Below are positions 26,836 through 36,799 of a stretch of DNA of 64,000 bases, in pieces. Position 1 is the stretch's first letter, and the number at the start of each line of letters is the position of its first letter. The notes under the pieces were generated by a model. That model was not told the DNA's origin, did no database searches, and worked only from the letters and a program-made list of their open reading frames with translations. The translations under genes were made by a program, and so were the position numbers. This stretch comes from CAVWGP01 sp963754645 (GTDB lineage: Bacteria > Pseudomonadota > Alphaproteobacteria > Bin65): positions 930,001 through 994,000 of the forward strand of contig CAVWGP010000012.1 in NCBI GenBank assembly GCA_963754645.1, read 5' to 3'.

Positions 26836-28099
26836 CTATCCGGCGGCCAGATAATCGAACGCCGACAGCGCGTGGCAGGCGACGACGTGGAGGAATTCGT
26901 CGATCGAGACGGCTTCATCCGGCGCGCCCATGCCGTCGGGCGAGCAGCCATAGACATAGGCGGGCACGCCCTTGGCGCGCCAGAAGCGGCAATCGGTGGC
27001 GCCGAGGGTGACGATCGCGGGCGGGCTCACGCCGATGCGCGCCCGGGCGTTGCGCTGCAGGATGCCGATCATTTCGTGCTCGGGATCGGACCAGGTGGCG
27101 TCGATCGGCGCGGTAACGCCGTCTTCGATCGCGACTTCGGGAAACTTGCCGGCGATGCGATAGACTTCGGCGCGCGCCCGCCGCACGTCGATGCCGACCG
27201 GCAGCCGCACATCGACTTCCATCCGGCATTCGCCCGGCAGCATGTTGACCTTCACGCCGCCGGCGATGGTGCCGATATTGACCGTGAGCTTCTGCACGAT
27301 CTCGGTGGCGCCGGCGCCGAGGCCGCGCTCGATCGCGGCGCGCACTTCGGGCTTGGCCATGGCGCGCGCCACGGCTTCGGGCGTTTCGGGCTCCAAGGCT
27401 TCGAGGGCGGCAAGCTCGCGGATCAGCTCGGCCGCGATCTTGGTGGCGCTTTTGCTTTTGTGCGGATAGGCGCTGTGGCCGCCCGGCGTGCTGGATGGCG
27501 ATCTTGAACCAGATCATCGATTTTTCGCCGAAGCGCACGGTCCACGGGCTGCTCGGCTCGCCGTTGAGCACGCAATCGCCGAGCACTTCGGGGTGATTCT
27601 CCACAAGGTAGCCGCTGCCCCAACGCCCGCCGGTCTCCTCGTCGGAAACGATCGTGAGCGTCAGCGCGCCCTTGAGCGCGTCGCGCATTTGGCTAAGAAA
27701 ATAGTAGGTGAAGAGCGACGCCGTGGTGCCGCATTTCATATCGACCGTGCCGCGCCCGAAGATTTTCCCATCGACGATGTCGCCCGACAAGGGATCGCGC
27801 GACCAGCGCGCGCGGTCGCCGACCGGGAACACGTCGATATGCCCGTTGAGCACGAGATGGCGCCCCGGCCGCGCGAAATCGGTGCGCGCGACGATGTTGG
27901 GGTTAACAGGCTCGGGCGCGATCACGCGATGGGCGAGGCCGTTGCGCGTCAGGAAATCGGCGATGAATTTCGCGCCGGCGCGCGTGTCGCCCGGCGGGTT
28001 GCACGAATCGATGCGGGTGAAATCCTGCAGGAAACGGATCAGGTTTTCGCGCTCGGACTCGATGCGGCGGACGAGGGTTTGGCGCGGATCGTTCGTCAT
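26836..28099 (-). CDS. M20 family metallopeptidase (ArgE/DapE-like), frameshifted near 27483
   Basis: The N-terminal frame (ATG 28099) carries LVLNGHIDVFPVGDRARW (metal His/Asp), GRGTVDMKCG and IVSDEETGGRWGSG (catalytic Glu). Near 27477-27483 one extra base must be skipped to continue as GGHSAYPHKSK and the dimerisation domain, then TLGATDCRFW and the C-terminal metal His region. The length is 3n+1. Family members hydrolyse N-acyl or dipeptide amides using two zinc ions. It follows hutI by 11 bases, so a role in amino-acid (possibly histidine-derived) catabolism is inferred. Confidence 0.82.
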
Positions 28100-28110
28100 G
28101 GCTGCCCCGC

Positions 28111-29356
28111 TCAATGAAGGAACTCGATCGGCGCGGCGCGATAGACGGTGCGCCCGCCATTGACGACGGCGACGCAGGGATTGTCGGCGATGCGGTGGGC
28201 GAGGTCGCCGGGCTGCTCGACATCCCAGACGGCGAAATCGGCGCGCTTGCCGGTTTCGAGCGTGCCGCGCGAATCGTGCAAGCCGAGCGCGCGGGCGCCG
28301 ACGCGGGTGAAAGCGGCGAGCGCTTCCGGCATGGTCATGCCGAACATGCGGCAACCCATGTTCATCATCATGGTCGGCGAGGTCGTCGGCGAGCTTACCG
28401 GATTGCAATTGGTGGCGAGCGCCATGCGGACGCCGTGCTTGCGCAGGTCCGCCACCGGCGGGCGGTGGGTTTCGCCCAGCGTCCAATGCGCGCCGGGCAA
28501 GAGCGTCGCCACCGTGCCGGCCTCGGCCATGACGCGGATGGTTTTCTCGCTGGCATATTCGAGATGATCGGCGGACAGGCCCTTGAAGCGCGCGACAAGT
28601 TCGGCCGCTTCGAAATCGTGATATTGCTCGGCGTGGAGCTTGACCGGCAGCCCGTGCGCCTTGGCCGCCTCGAACAGCTTGGCGATTTGCGCGTGGTTGA
28701 AGTCCGGAGCGGTCGCAAAATCCGTCCACCGCGTCGACCAGGCCTTGCTGGAACGCCGCCGGCAAAACGGTGCGGATCAGAAACTCGATGTAGTCGTCGT
28801 GCCGGCCCTTGTATTCGGGCGCCAGGCCATGCGCGCCCAGGAAGGTGTTGACGACGGTGAGCGGCAATTGCTTGCCGAGCTCGCGCGCGATGCGCAGGCA
28901 ACGCAGCTCGGTGTCGAGATCGAGCCCGGCGCCGGATTTGCTTTCGAGCGTGGTGACGCCGTGGGCGATGAGCTGCGCCACGCGCTTGGCGCTGGCGGCG
29001 TGGATGGTTTCGTCGCCGGCGCCGCGCGTCGATCGCACCATGCGCTGGATGCCGCCGCCCGCCGCGATCAGCTCGGCCCGCGTGCCGCCGCGGATGAAGA
29101 TTTCGAAATCGAATACGCCGTCGCCGAAATAGACGACGTGGGTGTGGCAATCGACCAGGCCCGGCGTCATCAGCGCGCCGCCAAGATCGTGGACCTCGCG
29201 CGCCAGCGCCGCCGGCGCGGCCGGCAAGGCGGCCTCGGCACCGACCCAGGCGATCTTGCCGCCTTCGGCCGCGATGGCGCCGCGTTCGATGAGCCCGAAG
29301 GGCGTGCCCTCGGTCATCGCCGCGAGCTTGCCGTTCACCCAGATCGCATCCCACAT
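28111..29356 (-). CDS. hutI: imidazolonepropionase, frameshifted near 28719
   Basis: The start is MWDAIWVNGKLA at 29356. The metal motif PGLVDCHTHVVYFGDG, RGGTRAELIAAGGGIQRMVRSTR, and VNTFLGAHGLAPEYKGR are classical HutI signatures. After VDAVDGFCDR the frame changes by one extra base (near 28719), then continues as PDFNHAQIAKLFEAAKAHG, KLHAEQYHD and finally ALATNCNPVSSPT to the TGA at 28111. The reaction converts imidazolone propionate to formiminoglutamate in histidine breakdown. hutH lies 24 kb away in this window; hutU was not seen. Confidence 0.88.
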
Positions 29357-29449
29357 GAGCCGCCCCGCGCATCGAGCATTGCCGGAAACATAGCGCGAGC
29401 GCGGGCCGTTCCGGTAGGCCCTGGCGACGGAAATCGGCGGCGCCGCGCG

Positions 29450-30307
29450 CTACGTCTTGGCCGCCGGATGGAAGGACGAATCCGCAATCGCGCCCATGCC
29501 GGGAAAAGTTTCCGTCAATTCCTTCGGCACGCCCAGCATGTTGAGCGAGGCCGTGTTGCCGTAGACGTTGTTCGCTTCGGCGAAAAAATTGTCCGGCGCG
29601 AACAGCGGCGGCGCGTGCCATTCGAGCTTGTAATCGAGCGACCACAGCAGCTCGATCAGCGCCTTCGACTTCGCCGCCCGGTCGTTCTCGACATAGAGCA
29701 GCGGGCGATGGCGCACGATGAGGCCTCGCGCACCTTCGAGCACCGCGCCTTCCATGCCTTCGACATCGATCTTGATCAGCCGCAGCGCGCGCGTGTCGAT
29801 GGTCTGGTCCAGCCGCTGCACGGCGACGCGCACGCCCTTGCCGCTCTCGGCGAGCGCGACGCCGCCGAAATTCCCGGTGCGCCCGTAATCGACCGGCGGC
29901 ACGACGAGCGTGCCCGCCGCCGCTCCGCACGCGATCGGCAGGCAGCGCACGTTCTCGATTTCGTTGAGCGCCATGTTCGCCGCAAGCAGGTGGAAGACCG
30001 CCGGCTGCGGCTCGATCGCGTAGATTTGGCCCTTGGCGCCGAGGTGGCGCGCAAGGCCGACCGTGTGCGCGCCGATATTGGCGCCGACCTCGATGACGAC
30101 ATCGCCCGGCCGCAGGAGCTTGCGCAGGAAATCGGCCTCGAGCCGCGAGAACTCGCCGTAAACGCACAGCGCCTGGCCGATGTAGACATCGTGGACGTTG
30201 ACCAGGAACAGCCCGTCGCGCCCGCGCACCAGCGCCGTGTGCGGCCCGATGCCGATCCGCCGCTCGGGCGGCAGTTTCGTTCCGGACAGCGAAAATTTCG
30301 GCGTCAT
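29450..30307 (-). CDS. FkbM family methyltransferase
   Basis: The 285-residue protein has the SAM-binding VIEVGANIGAHTVGLARHLG (about 70-89), the acidic YAIEPQP loop, and LIKIDVEGMEGAVLEGA, the FkbM signature region. The ATG overlaps the stop of the ABC ATPase gene (ATGA), so it is the last gene of the phaC - hlyD - permease - ATPase - fkbM series. O-methylation of a secreted or glycolipid-type metabolite is the typical role; here the substrate is unknown. Confidence 0.85.
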   Translation of the reverse strand: MTPKFSLSGTKLPPERRIGIGPHTALVRGRDGLFLVNVHDVYIGQALCVYGEFSRLEADFLRKLLRPGDVVIEVGANIGAHTVGLARHLGAKGQIYAIEPQPAVFHLLAANMALNEIENVRCLPIACGAAAGTLVVPPVDYGRTGNFGGVALAESGKGVRVAVQRLDQTIDTRALRLIKIDVEGMEGAVLEGARGLIVRHRPLLYVENDRAAKSKALIELLWSLDYKLEWHAPPLFAPDNFFAEANNVYGNTASLNMLGVPKELTETFPGMGAIADSSFHPAAKT

Positions 30308-31107
30308 GTTTGTCGCGCGCTCGATTCAGGCGAATAGAGCGTGCCGCCGGCCGCCTCGGCAAGTGCCGCCGAGGCCGTTTCGGCCTGTACGGAACGCGGC
30401 GGCGCGCGGTCAACGATGCGGCCGTCGCGCAGGCGGACGATGCGGTCGAGGCGGTCGAAGATTTTCTCGTCATGCGTCACCGCAATAATGGTCGCGTCCT
30501 GATCGGCAGCGACCTTGCGCAGGAGGTCCATGACGATGGCGGCGCGCTCCGAGTCGAGCGCCGCGGTCGGCTCGTCGGCGAGGATGATGCGCGGCCGATT
30601 GGCCAGCGCGCGGGCGATCGCGACGCGCTGCGCCTCGCCGCCCGAAAGCGCCGCGGGCATGGCATGGCGCCGGTGGCCGACCTCGAGATAGTCGAGCAGC
30701 TCCTCGGCGCGGCGCCGCGCGACCGGCCGCTCGAAGCCCGCGAGATGCAGGACGATCGCGACATTGTCGAGTGCCGAGAGAAAGGGCAGCAGGTTATGAA
30801 ACTGGAAGATGAAGCCGATCTTGTCGAGGCGGAGGCGACGAAGATCGGCCTTGAGCCAGCGCCCGTCATAGACCACGTCGCCGTCGAGACGCATCCAGCC
30901 GGCGGTCGGCTCGACGATGCAGCCGATGACGTTGAGCAGCGTCGTCTTGCCCGAGCCGCTCGGCCCCAGCAGGCCCACCACCTCGCGGGGATGAAGGTCG
31001 ATGTCGATGTCGCTGAGCGCGTCGACCCGCGCTGCCCCCTCGCCGAAATGCTTGGCGATGCCCTTGAGCGACACCAGGGCCCCGGCCGGCGCTTCGCCCG
31101 CGACCAC
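30304..31107 (-). CDS. ABC transporter ATP-binding protein (MacB/DevA/LolD type)
   Basis: The 267-residue ATPase has Walker A GPSGSGKTTL, the LolD-like FIFQFHNLLPFLSALDNV Q-loop region, the signature LSGGEAQRVAIARAL and Walker B RIILADEPTAALDS, with His in AVTHDEKI. The start chosen is the GTG at 31107, four bases after the permease stop. A longer in-frame ATG at 31218 would overlap that gene by more than 100 bases. With the FtsX-like permease and HlyD protein it makes a DevBCA-like tripartite exporter. Confidence 0.87.
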   Translation of the reverse strand: MVAGEAPAGALVSLKGIAKHFGEGAARVDALSDIDIDLHPREVVGLLGPSGSGKTTLLNVIGCIVEPTAGWMRLDGDVVYDGRWLKADLRRLRLDKIGFIFQFHNLLPFLSALDNVAIVLHLAGFERPVARRRAEELLDYLEVGHRRHAMPAALSGGEAQRVAIARALANRPRIILADEPTAALDSERAAIVMDLLRKVAADQDATIIAVTHDEKIFDRLDRIVRLRDGRIVDRAPPRSVQAETASAALAEAAGGTLYSPESSARQT

Positions 31108-31111
31108 CGCG

Positions 31112-32245
31112 CTAGCCCGCGAGCGCTCGCGCCGGATCGACGCGGAGCGCGAGCCTGACGCCCAGCGCGCTGGCGACCAGGCAGACCGCGACGACGACGC
31201 CGGCAAGGGCAAGGCCATCTTCGGGCCTGAGTTCGACGCGCCGCGGGAACCGGTCCTTGACCGAAGCGATGAGCGCGGCGCCGGCGAGGAAGCCGATCAG
31301 GCCCATCGCCAGCGCCTGCTGCACGATGAGGCCGACGATGGTTCGGTCGGGCGCGCCGATCAGCTTCAAGGTCGCGATCTCGCGCAACTTGTCCATTGTC
31401 AAAGTATAGACGATGAGCGCGATGACGACGGTTGAGACGGCGAGAAGGATGCTGGTGAACAGGCCGATCTGCTGCCGCGCGCGCTCGACCACCGAGCGGG
31501 TCAGCAAGGTTTCCTGCCCCTCCTGGGTCATCGCCTCGAGATGTTTCCAGCGCCGGATCGAATCGGCGATGGCGGCGGCGTCGGCATGGGGCGCGATCCG
31601 CGCGACAACGGCGTTGACGGTGTCGAGCGAGCCGGCGCCGGCGCCGCGCGCCAGCTGCTGCCGCGCCGCTGCCGGAGCGAGCTCGAACTGCACCTTCTGC
31701 GCGTCGCGCAGCGTCATGTAGGCAACCGGGTCGCCGCCCGAGGCGACGATGCCCTCGGTCAAGCCGACCACGGTGAACTCGCTGCGGCCGAGCCGCACCC
31801 GGTCGCCCAGCGCCAAGCCGGTGCGGACATCGGCGACCAACTCGTAGTGGGCGCGGGCGATTGCGCGCCCCTCGACGATTCGAGGCGGTCCGCCGATGCG
31901 GCCCAGCTCGTAACCGACGACATAGAGGCGGAGCTTACGCCCGCCATGTTCGGTCTCCGCACTCTGGAAGGTGAGCGCGCCGGTCGCGACCACGCCCCGG
32001 ATGCGCGCGACCGCCTCGCGCGTGTCGCCGGGAATCCGGGAGGCCTCGGCAAACGGCCCCTTGGTCCCGGACTCGACCGCCCAGAGATCGGCCCCGCCGG
32101 CGCGCACCAGGGTCAGCGCCTCGGCGACAAGGCCGCGATAGATGCCGATCATCGCGAGCACGACGCCGAGCAAGAGGCTAAGGCCGAGGCACGTCAGGAG
32201 AAAGCGGCCGAGATTGTGTCGGATGTCGCGAAGAGCCAGATTCAC
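31112..32245 (-). CDS. FtsX/MacB-like ABC permease (DevC type)
   Basis: The 377-residue protein has one N-terminal membrane helix (FLLTCLGLSLLLGVVLAMIG), a large periplasmic MacB-type domain (about 45-255) and three C-terminal helices. The family ending DKLREIATLKLIGAPDRTIVGLIVQQA is present. A GTG start at 32245 overlaps the HlyD stop as GTGA. The topology matches type VII ABC exporters that work from the periplasm. The substrate is probably a lipid or small hydrophobic molecule, by analogy with DevBCA. Confidence 0.85.
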   Translation of the reverse strand: MNLALRDIRHNLGRFLLTCLGLSLLLGVVLAMIGIYRGLVAEALTLVRAGGADLWAVESGTKGPFAEASRIPGDTREAVARIRGVVATGALTFQSAETEHGGRKLRLYVVGYELGRIGGPPRIVEGRAIARAHYELVADVRTGLALGDRVRLGRSEFTVVGLTEGIVASGGDPVAYMTLRDAQKVQFELAPAAARQQLARGAGAGSLDTVNAVVARIAPHADAAAIADSIRRWKHLEAMTQEGQETLLTRSVVERARQQIGLFTSILLAVSTVVIALIVYTLTMDKLREIATLKLIGAPDRTIVGLIVQQALAMGLIGFLAGAALIASVKDRFPRRVELRPEDGLALAGVVVAVCLVASALGVRLALRVDPARALAG

Positions 32246-33402
32246 GGCGAGATTCCGCCGGCAAGCGTCGCGCCGCGTCCGACGCGCAGGCCGTCGATCA
32301 ACCGCGTCACCACCCGCGCGCCCTCGGGCACGCCGCCGCGGATTTCGATCTTGCCGTCGAGCGTGCGCCGGCCGAAGCGCACTTCGCGCCGGCCGAGGGC
32401 GCCGTTCTCGACCGTCCACACCGTCCCGGCCTCGCCGCGATAGTTGAGCACCGCGCCTTGCGGCACCAAAAGCGCGCGCTCGATCATGCCGGTGTCGATC
32501 AGCGCTTCGACCTGCTCGCCAAGATAGACGGCGGGCGGGCACACCTCACAGCGCAGGTTGATCCGTCGCTCCTCGCTCACCCGATCGCTCTCAATCTCGA
32601 TGCGCGACACCTTCGCCGCGAAGTTCTCGCCCGGTTGCGAGCGCAGGCGGACCGAGGCCGCTTGCCCGACGCGCAGCGCGCCGGCCGCGGCTTCGTCCAC
32701 ATAGATGAGCGCCCAGATCGTCTCGGGATCGACCAGGGTGAAAGCGGCCTCCCCCGGCTGCAGTGTGGTGCCGAGCTCGCGGTTGCGAGCCACGACCAGC
32801 GCGTCGTAGGGGGCGACAAGCGTGTGCTTGGCCAGCGTCTCCGCCTCGTAGCGGAGCACGGCGCGCGCCTGTTCGACCGCGGCATCGGCGACCATGACCG
32901 CGCCGCCAGACTGCGCCACCTCGGCCGCCGCGACCTTGAGATCGGATTGCGCCTCCTCGGCCGCCTCGGCCGAGACGGTGCCGCGCTTCGCCAGATCCTG
33001 GCGCCGGCGGTTGATCTCGCTATGCTTGGCGAGGACGGCCTCGGCCTTGAGCACATTGGAGCGCGCCTGTCCGAGCGCGGCTTCGGCCTGGCGGAGATTG
33101 GCGCTCGCTTGTGCCACGCGCGCCTGCTGGGTCGCGCTGTCGAGCCGCGCGAGCACGGTCCCCGCCTTCACCCGGTCGCCCTGGTCGGCGCGGATCTCCG
33201 CGAGCGTACCCGCGACCTGGAAGCCGACCTTCGACAGCACCCGCGCCTCGATCGTGCCGAGGCCATAAACCTCGACCTTGACGTTGCGCTGCGGCTCCGC
33301 GACCTCGACCGCGAGCGGACGGTAGCGAAGATAGGCGATGCCCACGGCCACCGCGGCGCCGATCGCCGCGACGACAAGCACGCTGCGCCAGCGCCGGCTC
33401 AT
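32242..33402 (-). CDS. HlyD-like periplasmic adaptor protein (DevB type)
   Basis: The 386-residue protein has an N-terminal anchor (VLVVAAIGAAVAVGIAYL), a split lipoyl domain (VGFQVAGTLAEIRADQGDRVKAG and LGTTLQPGEAAFTLV) flanking a long alpha hairpin (about 95-195), and a beta-barrel domain. It links the FtsX-like permease to an outer-membrane channel; no TolC gene is in this operon. Nine bases separate it from the upstream phaC stop, so it probably shares that transcript. Confidence 0.85.
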   Translation of the reverse strand: MSRRWRSVLVVAAIGAAVAVGIAYLRYRPLAVEVAEPQRNVKVEVYGLGTIEARVLSKVGFQVAGTLAEIRADQGDRVKAGTVLARLDSATQQARVAQASANLRQAEAALGQARSNVLKAEAVLAKHSEINRRRQDLAKRGTVSAEAAEEAQSDLKVAAAEVAQSGGAVMVADAAVEQARAVLRYEAETLAKHTLVAPYDALVVARNRELGTTLQPGEAAFTLVDPETIWALIYVDEAAAGALRVGQAASVRLRSQPGENFAAKVSRIEIESDRVSEERRINLRCEVCPPAVYLGEQVEALIDTGMIERALLVPQGAVLNYRGEAGTVWTVENGALGRREVRFGRRTLDGKIEIRGGVPEGARVVTRLIDGLRVGRGATLAGGISP

Positions 33403-33411
33403 CGCTCCACC

Positions 33412-35223
33412 TCAAGCCTCGAGCACATAGCGCCCAGGCGTCGGATAGGGCGCGAAGCCGGCCTCGCGCGGCAGCCCGAGGCGCGGCGGCGGCACGGGCT
33501 TCGAGGAATGCCGGGCGAGCCAGGCGAACCATTCGGGCCACCAGCTGCCTTCGCGCACCGGGGCCGCGGCGAGGAAGGAATCGGGATCGCGGTAACGTTC
33601 GTCGTCGTCGCGGCGCACGACGCGGTAGCGGCGGCCGTCGCGACCGGGCTCGCTGACGATGCCGGCATTGTGCCCGCCGGATGCGAGAAGAAAGGTGACG
33701 TCGGTATCGGCCAGCATGTTGACCTTGTAGACCGAGCGCCACGGCGCCACGTGGTCGCGCTCGGTGCCGACGGCGAAAATCGGAACGCGCACATCGCCGA
33801 AATGCACCGGACGCTCGCGTACCTGGTAGCGGCCGGCGGCGAAGTCGTTCTCGAGGAAGAGATGCCGCAGATACTCGCTGTGCATGCGAAAGGGCATGCG
33901 CGTCGCATCGGCGTTCCAGGCCATGAGGTCGGACATCGGCGCCCGGCGGCCGATCATGTATTCGCGCACCAGGCGCGACCACACGAGGTCGTTCGAGCGC
34001 AGCAGTTGGAAGGCACCGGCCATCTGCCGCGTGTCGAGCGTCCCCTGCGCCCACATGATGTCTTCGAGGAAGGTCACCTGGCTGTCGTCGATGAAGAGCG
34101 TGAGCTCGCCGGCCTCGGTAAAATCGAGCTGGGCCGCGAGCAGCGTCAGCGAGGCGAGCCGCGTATCGCCGTCGCGCGCCATCGCGGCGGCGCCGATGCC
34201 GAGCAGCGTGCCGCCGAGGCAATAGCCAGCCGCATGGACTTTGGCGCCCGGCGCGATGCGCCCGATCGCGTCGAGTGCGGCGCCGAGGCCGAGTTCGAAA
34301 TAATCCTCCATGCCGAGATCGCGGTCCTCGGCGGTCGGGTTCTTCCACGAGATCATGTAGACGGTGTGGCCCGCCGCGACGAGGTGCCTGACCAGCGAGT
34401 TCGCCGGCGAGAGATCGAGGATGTAGTATTTCATGATCCAGGCCGGCACGATCAGGATCGGCTCGGGATGGACCTTCGCCGCCGCCGGCGCGTATTGGAT
34501 CAGCTCGATGAGCCGATTGCGATAGACGACGGCGCCTGGCGTCACCGCGACGGTTTCGCCCGGCCGAAACGCCTCTGCACCCACCGGCGGCTTGCTGAGC
34601 GCGGCGCGCTCCCAATCGGCGAGGAAATTGCCGAACCCGCGCGCGAGATTGGCGCCGCCCTCGGCGATGGTGGCGGCGAGCACTTCGGGGTTGGTCAGCG
34701 GCGAATTGCTCGGCGAGACGACGTCGAGCAGCTGGCGCGCGGCGAAGGAGACGACCTGTTCGTGGTGCGGCGTGACGCCGCGTACGCCGGTGGTGGCGTT
34801 GTGCCACCATTGCTGCAGCAGCAGGAAGCCCTGGTGCATGGCGCCGAAGGGCTGCTTCGCCCAATCGGGGTGGCGGAACCGCTGGTCCTGCGGCAGCGGC
34901 TCGATGCAGCACGGTGTACCGGCGAGATCGACGGCGCTGCGGCCGAGATAGGCACCATAGCGCACGGCTTTGCGCGCCGCCTTCTCGACGAGTTGCATCC
35001 GCTTACCTGGCTGGCTCGCGAGATGCGCGGCCCAATCGAAATAGGCGGCCCACAGCGCCGCCGGCGAAAGCCCGAGCGTCGCCCGCCCCATCGCCGCGTG
35101 TAGCATGCGGTCGAGCGGCGGGATCGGATCGCCCGCGTCGATGCCCGCGCCCGGCGCCAGCGGCGCCGGCAATAATGCCGCCGAGCGACGGTTCCGCGAT
35201 GTCGGGCGATCAGCCTTCGGCAT
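33412..35223 (-). CDS. phaC: class I-type poly(3-hydroxyalkanoate) synthase
   Basis: The 603-residue protein has the PhaC lipase-like box GYCLGG with catalytic Cys (about 338), the catalytic Asp in VGTERDHVAPW and His in ASGGHNAGIVS. PHA synthase landmarks PILIVPAWIMKYYILDLSP and SWKNPTAEDRDLGMEDY are also present. It polymerises hydroxyacyl-CoA into cytoplasmic granules. It is unusual that the gene heads an operon with an ABC exporter and a methyltransferase rather than with phaA/phaB or a phasin. Confidence 0.92.
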   Translation of the reverse strand: MPKADRPTSRNRRSAALLPAPLAPGAGIDAGDPIPPLDRMLHAAMGRATLGLSPAALWAAYFDWAAHLASQPGKRMQLVEKAARKAVRYGAYLGRSAVDLAGTPCCIEPLPQDQRFRHPDWAKQPFGAMHQGFLLLQQWWHNATTGVRGVTPHHEQVVSFAARQLLDVVSPSNSPLTNPEVLAATIAEGGANLARGFGNFLADWERAALSKPPVGAEAFRPGETVAVTPGAVVYRNRLIELIQYAPAAAKVHPEPILIVPAWIMKYYILDLSPANSLVRHLVAAGHTVYMISWKNPTAEDRDLGMEDYFELGLGAALDAIGRIAPGAKVHAAGYCLGGTLLGIGAAAMARDGDTRLASLTLLAAQLDFTEAGELTLFIDDSQVTFLEDIMWAQGTLDTRQMAGAFQLLRSNDLVWSRLVREYMIGRRAPMSDLMAWNADATRMPFRMHSEYLRHLFLENDFAAGRYQVRERPVHFGDVRVPIFAVGTERDHVAPWRSVYKVNMLADTDVTFLLASGGHNAGIVSEPGRDGRRYRVVRRDDDERYRDPDSFLAAAPVREGSWWPEWFAWLARHSSKPVPPPRLGLPREAGFAPYPTPGRYVLEA

Positions 35224-35371
35224 GGCGCGACTTATCGCGCCAGGCGCGCGGGCGTGTGTTGATACAGGTCAACCGGCCGGCGCGACCGCGGCACCCGCAT
35301 ACTTCGATCACCGGCTCAAGGCGCGCAAGTTCGGTTTGCTTCAAACTTCGCCCGTGGTCACGCGGTCGTGA

Positions 35372-35397
35372 GTAACATCGAACGGCGCTTTCGCGAA
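35372..35397 (+). promoter_or_regulatory. SigF-type promoter upstream of the DoxX-like gene
   Basis: GTAACA at 35372-35377 and CGAA at 35394-35397 are separated by exactly 16 bases. From the Caulobacter SigF work I recall the consensus GTAACC-N16-CGAA, so this matches nine of ten defined positions. The leader to the DoxX ATG would be about 130 bases. A perfect copy of the motif precedes the bufferin gene at 37.4 kb, and a SigF/NrsF-like pair is encoded 2 kb downstream. Confidence 0.6.
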
Positions 35398-35533
35398 ATG
35401 TTGCCAGGAGAACAAGGAAACCGGCAACCGGCGCGCCACCGCGGATGGTGACGGACCGGAACGCGCCGAACGCGGAGCCAACGCCGACCCATGTCGCGCG
35501 AAATTCAACATCTTCGATAAGGGTGTACCGATC

Positions 35534-36739
35534 ATGTTAGCGAAAATTTCGCCGCGAGACGCGGCAGCTCAATCGCACGCGGCGCTTGCGCTTCGTGCCG
35601 GCCTCGGCATCGTGTTCGTCATCGGCGGCTATGCCAAGCTCGTGCGGCTACTGACGCCGTCAAAGGCCCAGGGCATCGTCGATGAGTATGTCGGGCCGCT
35701 TGGTTATATCAACCAGACGTTTTTCGATTGGTTGTTCGCCGGCCACCTGCCGCCGTTCGTGACGCCTTGGAGCTTTCTCACGACGCTTTCCGCGTTCGAG
35801 TTCGTTTCCGGCCTGATGCTCATAGCCGGCTTGATGGTTCGACCGCTTGCCGTCCTCTGGGCGCTGCTGCTTTGGAGCTTTGTCGTTTCGCTTCCGGTGG
35901 TGACGACGCCCGGAGTCAATCCGCCGGTTGGCACCTTTATGTCGCCCGCGGAACTCGTCCAGATCCGCGACATCGCCCTCTCGGGATTCTTCTTCGTGCT
36001 CTACAATCTCGGGTCGGGCGCGGCCAGCCTCGATGCGCGATATTTCGGGCTGCCGCGCGCGCACGAGCGCGATTGGGCGCCGCTTGGCCTGCTGCTTCGG
36101 CTTTCGCTGGCCAGCGTTTTTCTCGTCGGCGGTGGCTTTGCGGGCTTCAGCGGGATTGCGAGCTTTGGCATGCCGGGCTGGCTGTTGGCGGCGCTCGGCC
36201 TCGGCCTCGCCGGCGGCGTGGGCGTGCGATATTTTGCGCTCGCCGCTGCGGGCTTGCTCCTGTGGTTCATGGCGACGAAGCTCGGCGGGGCCAGCGGCAT
36301 TGTCGCCTACCTCAATGCGGTGAAGCGTGAGTTTGCGTTGCTGGCCGCGGCGGGCGTGCTCGCGGCGCTTGACGGCGGCCGGCTATTTGCCGTGGACAAG
36401 GCGCTCGGCGGCTTACGCCATGGCCTCAGCCGTTACTTCGGCGCGGCCGGCGGCGGCACTCCCTCCGGCGTGGTCCGACCGGTGATTTTCCAAGAAGCGA
36501 ATGACAGGGGTCGTCGGATCGACCGCTCCCTGTCGCCAGGTCCCTTCGTTCGGCCCGCGCTCCGGATTTCACCGATCGCGACCGTGTCGGCACTCAATGC
36601 CAGGCGGGCCGCGGCAAAAGCTCGCCGAGCCGCAACGGCATCGCCGGTGTCAAGCGGCGCTGATCGCCGTGCAAATCACCGTGCTGACGATGACCAGGGC
36701 CACCGGGAACGCGATGATTATCGACGCGGCGATGGCTGA
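35534..36739 (+). CDS. tandem DoxX-like membrane protein
   Basis: The ORF encodes 401 residues. Two DoxX-like halves are visible. The first is at about 18-155 (LRAGLGIVFVIGGYAKLVRLL, FEFVSGLMLIAGLMVRPLAVLWALL, IRDIALSGFFFVLYNLG), the second at about 180-295 (LLLRLSLASVFLVGGGFAGFSGI). The C-terminal 95 residues are basic and low in complexity and overlap an antisense small gene, so the true end may be near residue 310 with a missed frameshift. DoxX proteins are common in SigF-controlled and bufferin loci, consistent with the upstream promoter motif. Confidence 0.75.
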   Translation: MLAKISPRDAAAQSHAALALRAGLGIVFVIGGYAKLVRLLTPSKAQGIVDEYVGPLGYINQTFFDWLFAGHLPPFVTPWSFLTTLSAFEFVSGLMLIAGLMVRPLAVLWALLLWSFVVSLPVVTTPGVNPPVGTFMSPAELVQIRDIALSGFFFVLYNLGSGAASLDARYFGLPRAHERDWAPLGLLLRLSLASVFLVGGGFAGFSGIASFGMPGWLLAALGLGLAGGVGVRYFALAAAGLLLWFMATKLGGASGIVAYLNAVKREFALLAAAGVLAALDGGRLFAVDKALGGLRHGLSRYFGAAGGGTPSGVVRPVIFQEANDRGRRIDRSLSPGPFVRPALRISPIATVSALNARRAAAKARRAATASPVSSGADRRANHRADDDQGHRERDDYRRGDG

Positions 36740-36799
36740 GACAGCGAGGATCGGCGGGCCGATTTTCTCGAATAACAAATCCTTGTCTTGATCACTCAT
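36650..36799 (-). CDS. small hydrophobic membrane peptide (49 aa)
   Basis: From the ATG at 36799 (aaggggc nine bases upstream) the 49-residue product has a charged start (MSDQDKDLLFEKIG). One long hydrophobic stretch follows (PPILAVSAIAASIIIAFPVALVIVST, in two short runs broken by proline), enough for one or two membrane passes. It overlaps the doubtful C-terminal end of the DoxX ORF on the other strand. I do not recognise the family, but the composition and start site suggest a real small membrane protein. Confidence 0.45.
   Translation of the reverse strand: MSDQDKDLLFEKIGPPILAVSAIAASIIIAFPVALVIVSTVICTAISAA

Noticed and set aside
36450..36739. C-terminal extension of the DoxX protein as a real domain
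   Set aside because: It is low-complexity, basic and antisense to a plausible small gene. It may be read-through after an undetected frameshift, so no function was assigned.
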